Below are positions 58,225 to 64,000 of a stretch of 64,000 nt of DNA, one piece after another. How positions within the stretch are numbered: position 1 is the first letter of the stretch; every line of letters starts with the position of its first letter. Source of the stretch: Amborella trichopoda (taxonomy: Eukaryota; Streptophyta; Magnoliopsida; Amborellales; Amborellaceae); NCBI RefSeq assembly GCF_000471905.2, contig NW_006499617.1, positions 4,316,194 to 4,380,193 of the forward strand, written 5' to 3'. The notes below the pieces were generated by a model that made no database searches, had not been told where the DNA came from, and was given only the letters and a program-made list of their open reading frames with translations. The translations under genes and the position numbers were made by a program.

Positions 58225-59454
58225 TTGGTATACACACTTAAAAATATAAATACAAATGGCGCTTTACACCGCTTTACAGATATATTTGAATAGAACTTAC
58301 ATCAATCAGGGACTGATACAAACAGTTGCTGATTTGATTTACAGCTCAAAATTAGGATAAAAAGCATCTCATTTGAGTAAGTAAAGGTTATAAAAATATA
58401 ATACAATAGACACTTGGAAAAATTCAGTGACACTATTCATTTAGCATTTCATCAAACACTTGACAATTATCGCTTCCACGCCTCAAATACAACCTTCTAC
58501 TTTACAGAGACTCAACAGATGTGTGCAGCAAGGATATGAACCATGGGAAAGCAATTCTCACAAGAAATGCTTGGGATCACCTCTTAACCCTAAACCTTAT
58601 GAATTTGTTATGTGCCATCATCTCAATGGGCCCAACTAAAAAAAAATTTAAAAAAAATAAAATAACCAAAATGCTCTTAAAATTTTTATGGGTATTTTAG
58701 TCATTTTATTTTACTAGAAATATTTTTCCATATGTTTTGTAGGTACAAGTTCAAAAGAGGAGTGAACACCTTGGTGTCAAAATATTTTGTAGAAAAAAAT
58801 GGAAATAAAATAAAATAGTGAAGAAGCGTGACATTATGATTGGGTCATCTCAGCCCTCCATTTAAATTGGATGGCTGAATAAGGGGAAGTATATAATGGA
58901 TTACCAAGTTGTAAATGAGTAGAACTCAATCATAACCAGCAGCATGAAAGATGAATTTGAGCTCCACTTATGAAAAATTGGGCCATAGTTGAACTGTAGG
59001 TTTGATGGGGCAGAGGGCCAAGGTGAGGGGGTATGGGCTGGGCTAGGTGCTCATGGCCATGGGGTATGGGGCATGAGCCACTTTCTTTCTCTCTCTCTAA
59101 TTTGGCGTAGTAATTGTGATTTAAATTGGTACATCTTCATTTTCCAAATTTGTGGCTTTTAAATAAAAATAGAACTCAAACATATTAAGACACAATTGCC
59201 TATATATAAAGTGCACTATGGCAATGGCTTAAATGATTTATTTAACGAAAAAACTCATAATTAAGCAGCAAACCACAAATACAAACCTCATCCTTGTCCA
59301 TTTATTTAACTAATAAGTATAGAAAGCTTTTCCAAATCATTGTAAAAGTTGTCAACATCAAATTATACCTTTTAATAATATTTGGGGGCTAAGGGGAGAG
59401 CGACTTAACAAACCACACACCCAATAAATAAAGGGAAAAAGTTAGTATTGATAC
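58225..59454. other. AT-rich intergenic DNA, no gene seen
   Basis: No domain-bearing frames; small A/T runs only. Confidence 0.55.
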
Positions 59455-59800
59455 GAGGCTCTCTAAACGATCAAATTAGAGCCTACCTCAAAAATTTCAC
59501 CGGTAGAAGTTATTTTGATGCTCAAATATTCTCGACGTCAAGATGCATGGACATAAAAAAAAAAACACATTTTAAGTATTACAAATAGTGTATTTTGTAA
59601 CACATTTTTAGATCATCAATTTTCAAAATTTTCAAGTTGTCATAGATATGTCGATCGACGCTATTTTTGAAGCTCTAAAATTTATAAATAAAGATGAAAA
59701 TATATTTTAAGGCTATTACAAAGATTTCCAATATTAAAATTATATTTCTCTACACTATTTGAAAGTAGGCTCTAATTTGATTGTTTAGAGCCTAGGCTCT
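59455..59800. mobile_element. MITE family M, copy 3 (best-preserved ends)
   Basis: The left arm GAGGCTCTCTAAACGATCAA continues AATTAGAGCCTAC. The right arm in reverse, GAGCCTAGGCTCTAAACAATC, continues AAATTAGAGCCTAC. ATAC occurs at both flanks (59451-59454, 59801-59804), a possible 4-bp target duplication. The interior shares CATCAATTTTCAAAATTTTC and the GACGCTATTTTTGAAGCTCT block with copy 1. Confidence 0.75.
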
Positions 59801-60716
59801 ATACAAACCGCACCCATAATTAAATAGAACACAAAAACTTCCCTCTAATAGGTTACCTCTCATAGGGGCAAATTGTTCATTTGCCCCCTTGAGTGAAAGA
59901 TGAACTTGAAAAAACTTTTTGGATTTGAAAATTTGAAATATGTTTAAATCTATTTAAATATTATCATATGATTATATCTAAAGAATGAAATGGGATTTTG
60001 AGCTCGTTAATATTTGTCCAAAAAATGGACGATGATCATTGGGATAATATTTTTCCAGCTTAAAGATTGTGTATTAGAATTTTCATTTTTATGTGGAGTT
60101 AATTTCTAAGTGGTAGAGGATACATCTCTAGAATTTGGGGTCTAAAAAGACCGTCTTGGCTAGAGGGAGTAAATAGACAATTTGCTCTAAAAATCATAAA
60201 ATCGTTTGGTAAATAAGTTTTCCCATAAATAAATTTCCAGGAAAATATAAAGGATGAAGTTTCTATCGGGCTTAAGCTTTATGAAAAAAAAAAAAAAAGC
60301 CTCATCTCAAATCCTCTTTTGAAAAGCATTTTTGACATAGGCAATCTTCTTGTTGGCTCTAAAATTAATTTTCAACACCGACAATAAATTTTGAAACTAA
60401 AAAAATATACAAATCTTGTGGATCTATAAACACCTTTATTTAGAGAGAAATAGATAGTCTAGCTACAATATATACTATTTTTAGAATTTGAAATCTTAAT
60501 ATTTTTACACAACCATAACATTCACTATAACATTCAAGGTGAGATGACAATTTAAAGGTTTTTCAAAATTTGAATGGCAATATTTGATGAGTTACGAGGG
60601 GAGGCTTTATTTTTTTAAATAGGGCTGCAGCCCTTTCAAATAATTGTGCAACGTCTCCTGGTCCATTTAAGGCGCTTCGAAATTAAAAGCCCGGTATACC
60701 TAGTTCGAAGCAGGCC
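59801..60716. other. 5' flank of gene 4
   Basis: AT-rich. No clear TATA box at the expected spacing was singled out. An A-run lies at 60283-60298. Confidence 0.5.
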
Positions 60717-61832
60717 ATGGCTCTCACCTTCAGGGCTCCATTATCCATCACCCATCCTTATTCTCTCTCTTCGTCTTCTCTTTCTTTTTCTCACTCTACT
60801 GGTTTTCGTCTTCTCTCTGCATCAAATACCCCATCCTTTCTTTCTTTTCCCTCTTTAAAACCCTACAAAAAGACTCCAATCTCTCCTCCCAACTCCATCA
60901 ACTGTTATCACTCTCCAACGCCAAACCTCGAATCTCTTACTCTAACACCTCACGGGAAAAAGCAACAAAATTCCCTATCATCTGCCACAAACCCCGCCCC
61001 GAAAACCCTAAAAGCCCGGCTCGCAGCTGGTGAGCAACTCTATGGCATCTTCCTCATGAGCTTCTCTCCGATTCTTGCTGAAATTGCAGGCTTCTCGGGC
61101 TACGATTTTGCGGTCATTGACTTGGAGCATGGCTATGGTGGTATCTCCTCTGCCCTACCAATTCTTCAAGCGCTAGCTTCCTCTGCAACTCCGGCTATTA
61201 TCCGAATTCCTGAATCCTCTCAAACTTGGGCGAAGAAAGCCCTAGATGTGGGCCCTCAAGGCATAATGTTCCCCATGATCGAGTCCCCTAAAGCTGCGAA
61301 AAAAGCAGTCTCTTACTGTAAATATCCACCAAAAGGGGTTCGAGGGGCTGCCCACCCTGTAATTAGGGCGTCAAAGTATGGGATCCAAGAAGATTACCTT
61401 GACATATATGAGGATGAATTGCTCATAATGTGTCAAGTCGAGAGCGAAGAGGGAGTGAAGAAGATCGACGAGATTGGAATGGTTGATGGAGTTGATTGCA
61501 TTCAAATGGGGCCATTGGATTTGAGCGCAAGCGTTGGTTCTTTGAGAGATCCTGGTTCTGAGAAGGCCCGAGAGGTTTTGTTTAAGGCTGAGAAAGGGGT
61601 TTTGGGGTTGAAAGGTGGGTCTTATTTGGCAGGTTTCGCTACAGGTTTTGATGGGGCTGAGGATTTGCAGAGAAGGGGTTATCGTATGGTTTCGGGGGCT
61701 GTTGATTTGGCCTTGTTTAGGAGTGCGGCTTGTGAAGATGTTCGGAGGAATAAGAAGAGTAAGAGGGATGATGGGGAGAGTGATGGAGAAAGGGGTGAGA
61801 AGCCAAAGGATGAGAAATATTGGAGTGAATAA
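60717..61832 (+). CDS. HpcH/HpaI-family aldolase, plastid- or mitochondria-targeted
   Basis: Uninterrupted 371-codon frame. Residues 1-95 are Ser/Pro/Leu-rich with basic residues and few acids, a transit-peptide-like leader. The aldolase barrel runs from about 97 to 342. Key residues by alignment to bacterial HpaI from memory: R163 in IIRIPES, the catalytic His138 in FAVIDLEHGYGG, metal ligands Glu242 (CQVESEEGVKKIDEI) and Asp268 (GPLDLSASVG), and GPQGIMFPMIES at 179-190. The family cleaves 2-keto-3-deoxy acids to pyruvate and an aldehyde with a divalent metal; the plant substrate is not known. The C-terminal 30 residues are Lys/Asp/Glu-rich (NKKSKRDDGESDGERGEKPK). The Met at 60717 is the first in frame after an upstream stop. 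Alternative: a 4-hydroxy-2-oxoheptanedioate aldolase-like paralogue. Confidence 0.93.
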   Translation: MALTFRAPLSITHPYSLSSSSLSFSHSTGFRLLSASNTPSFLSFPSLKPYKKTPISPPNSINCYHSPTPNLESLTLTPHGKKQQNSLSSATNPAPKTLKARLAAGEQLYGIFLMSFSPILAEIAGFSGYDFAVIDLEHGYGGISSALPILQALASSATPAIIRIPESSQTWAKKALDVGPQGIMFPMIESPKAAKKAVSYCKYPPKGVRGAAHPVIRASKYGIQEDYLDIYEDELLIMCQVESEEGVKKIDEIGMVDGVDCIQMGPLDLSASVGSLRDPGSEKAREVLFKAEKGVLGLKGGSYLAGFATGFDGAEDLQRRGYRMVSGAVDLALFRSAACEDVRRNKKSKRDDGESDGERGEKPKDEKYWSE

Positions 61833-61977
61833 CAGGGGGGCTATTGATTTGCTCTTGTTTAAGAGTGTGGCTTGTGAAGATGTTAGGATGAATAAGAAGA
61901 GTAAGAAGGATGATGATGGGAGTGATGGAGAAGGGGGTGAGAAGGCAAAGGATGGGAAGTATTGGACTGAATAACAG
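61694..61977 (+). repeat. 142-bp tandem duplication of gene 4's 3' end
   Basis: 61694-61835 (last 46 codons of the gene, its stop and three bases beyond) is repeated directly as 61836-61977. Both copies run from GGGGGCT(G/A)TTGATTTG to GAATAACAG. The second copy still encodes an intact version of the tail (GAIDLLLFKSVACEDVR... to YWTE, stop), but 142 is not a multiple of three and the first stop precedes it, so it is untranslated in gene 4's frame. Confidence 0.93.
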
Positions 61978-62339
61978 GCGTGTAAATGGGAGTTGTGGAG
62001 GCTTTTGTTTCTGTCAACTTGGAGGATGGTGTTCATGAAAGGCATGCTGTTGCTTATTATTTCTGTACTTCTGTTTTTAATTTAGTTGAATGTCTAAGCT
62101 CTCTCCCTCCCTCTGTTTTCTCAATGGATTCACCTTTGTTATCTCAGATGTTGGTTCATGGCAGCTATGTTATTTAATGCAAGTCTCATTGGCTTTTCTT
62201 ACCTGAATTTTGTAAATTGTTTGAATGTGTCATAGTCTATTGTCTTGCTTGGTTCAGTGGAGCCCAAACAGTGGAAATGGGGCTTCCCCTGAATGAATCT
62301 ATGGTACTTCTAGTCTTAAAGGTCATGTTGTGCATGATT
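61978..62339 (+). other. 3' flank of gene 4, no further gene
   Basis: Likely 3' UTR followed by intergenic DNA. No conserved frame. Confidence 0.55.
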
Positions 62340-62536
62340 CTATTCATAAAAGTACTACCTGTTTCTCCTGGCTGTCCAAGTGGCTTTCTTGGCCAAGCCC
62401 AGGATAGGTTGGTTAAAGTGGGCAGCCAGCGTAAAACTTCGCCACATCTTTTCATAAATCCCGAACCAATATGACGAATATGATTCGTGTAGCCAACCCC
62501 AAATAGTTGGGATAAAACTTGGATGATGATGTTTAT
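62340..62536 (+). mobile_element. RTE-LINE-type 3' end or RTE-derived SINE
   Basis: The tail reads GTAGCCAACCCCAAATAGTT then GGGATAAAACTTGGATGATG ATG. This is the AACCCCAAATAGTTGGGA hairpin with a short TGATGA tail that ends plant RTE-type elements and SINEs using them. The 5' limit is uncertain; GGCTGTCCAAGTGGCTTTCT at 62372 may be inside it. Confidence 0.6.
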
Positions 62537-63278
62537 GCATGGGTTCAAAAATATAGTTTATTGATGCACTGGAAGCTCATCATTTGTGCCAACATGAAAA
62601 CTGACAGGACAGTGTAGTAAATATCCATGGTGAAGCACATAGATGGTACGATAAGTCCCAGGCTTTGAAAACGTCTTCCTTAGCCTTTTTCTTATGTTGA
62701 TTATAATTTCTTTAAGTGTCATTTTTCCCAAAGATTTTTTACACCTTATGACGGGTTGTTTGCTTCCGGTGTTGAGGGATACCATCAGCTAAATTGTTTT
62801 TGTTTTTGGTTTCAATGAGAAGGCGCCCCTTGTAGGAGATATAGTAATGCCTCTTCATGCAGGCGATATAACTGGATTTCTATGAACAAATTTACAGTAA
62901 AAACTCTATCCTTTTTTAATGCATTATGGGATTCCATGACACAAATAGGCAGTGGTGATTCCTGAAGGGAAATCACTATGCACTTGTTTATGTTCCCACT
63001 TACTCTCAGGGATGTCCTCTAGGTTCTAGTGGAATGGCAACTACTGATATAGATCATGCACATCAACCATTCTCTTCAAAGTAATAAGATTCCACTCAAA
63101 ATGGTGGTTGATCTTTCCTCTATTTTATGGCAGTTTTGATAATGGCAGGCTATGCACGAGGATTTCGATGCCTTGAGACATAATCATACTAGGACATTTA
63201 ACCTGACATTTCCTATACAAGTTCTGTTACAGGCACCAGATGTACTTAGTTAAATACATAGCTTATGCGAATGTTTGA
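62537..63278. other. Intergenic DNA, no gene seen
   Basis: No domain, RNA gene or repeated block recognised. Confidence 0.55.
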
Positions 63279-64000
63279 TGTTGTGCAAGTGCCTTCCATC
63301 CAAAATTATGACCTATAGTGAAAGACAGATCTTTTGATTTATGATCATCCCCTTCCATTTTCCTTGGACAAATATGTTGATTTAATCAGAACTTTAAAAC
63401 AATCTCTAAGTCAAGGAAGCCGAATAAATTTAGATAAAATCCATGACACGATTGCAGAGCGGTTGGAGAACCAAGTGTATACGGAACTAATAATGAATGT
63501 TCTGATAAACCTAGCCAAGTAGAAAGTGCTCATCATGACCTAGGTACTGGGATTGCAATGGAATTAATCCGGGATCAGGACTGGGATAGCGGGATTGTGA
63601 CAAACAGGAAGCACCCTATGGTAGGGATCACAGTCTGTGCATCCTGAAATCTGGGGATCTTGATCCCAAGTGCGGGAGCTCGATGTAAACTTAATCCTGA
63701 TTGAATAATGTATTATACATGACCGAACTCCACTTGATTAAAATCAAGGCCCTTGAGAGCACTACTACACTACTCTACACTGCTTTGCAATATTATGTTG
63801 CTATGCTATACTACAATACTTTGCCATATACTATATTGTATTACTATACTATATGCTATTGTATTTAAATTTGTTATATACAAGTGTAAAATGAGCTGAC
63901 CCTAAATAGTTCAAAATAAGGCTAAGATGATGACGATGATAGACAACTATATAATATATTCTACACCACACAGCTAGATTATACTACAGTACTATATACC
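63279..64000. repeat. Dispersed repeat family, copy B (runs off the window)
   Basis: Matches 34446-35068 and, after skipping 461 bp, 35530-35610. It contains a 62-codon plus frame (63334-63522) that reads like real protein ([16 protein letters not shown], then [20 protein letters not shown]). In copy A this frame is broken by loss of seven bases near 34560. The right end lies outside the window. Confidence 0.88.

Noticed and set aside
61371..62045. 224-codon minus-strand frame under the aldolase gene
   Set aside because: It is antisense to the conserved aldolase coding region and its duplicated tail; the composition is that of a shadow frame.

Overview
This is plant nuclear DNA. It has GT-AG introns of up to about 5 kb, a LINE carrying an RNase H domain, a MULE with a plant mobile domain gene, hAT elements, MITE families and copia-type LTR remnants. 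The three multi-exon genes and the single-exon gene match well-known angiosperm nuclear families, and most carry N-terminal organelle-targeting-like regions. The species cannot be fixed from the sequence; a transposon-rich angiosperm is the safe statement. Two assembly gaps (N runs) are present at 31768-31787 and 49996-50370.

Four host genes can be supported. (1) 7469-11618, +: a 3-exon gene for a 332-residue coiled-coil plus membrane protein, probably plastidial, of unknown function. (2) 26182-38610, +: a 7-exon MYG1/UPF0160 family gene (360 residues) with all introns in phase 0. (3) 46126-54313, -: a 6-exon gene for a chloroplast rhodanese-like protein closely resembling Arabidopsis STR14 (230 residues), with a 47-nt second exon. 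(4) 60717-61832, +: a single-exon HpcH/HpaI-type aldolase gene with a transit-peptide-like extension (371 residues). A 142-bp tandem duplication of its 3' end follows. The genes are independent neighbours and not a pathway cluster.

The rest is mostly mobile DNA. From the left: an AACGTT/GA microsatellite start; a 5'-truncated LINE on the minus strand with a perfect 12-bp target duplication (2979-7203); gene 1; a roughly 47-bp minisatellite; an 84-bp tRNA-like insertion flanked by a perfect 15-bp duplication; and an 8-kb decayed Mutator-like element (about 17096-25098) with a transposase relic, a plant-mobile-domain relic and GC-rich subterminal repeats. Two small hAT-like MITEs precede gene 2. 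Gene 2's introns hold a direct duplication around a GC-rich insert, a 3.26-kb hAT element with perfect 8-bp target duplication, and a dispersed repeat whose second copy lies at the right window edge. Between genes 2 and 3 are LINE fragments. Intron 3 of gene 3 is filled with LTR-retrotransposon debris in both orientations. The interval between genes 3 and 4 holds MITEs, tandem repeats and a perfect short hairpin.

Gene models were built by hand from splice sites and reading phase. Every exon join keeps frame and, for genes 2 and 3, gives a continuous protein of the expected family length. Transposon assignments rest on terminal repeats, target duplications and motifs read directly. Homology statements are from memory of families and were not searched.
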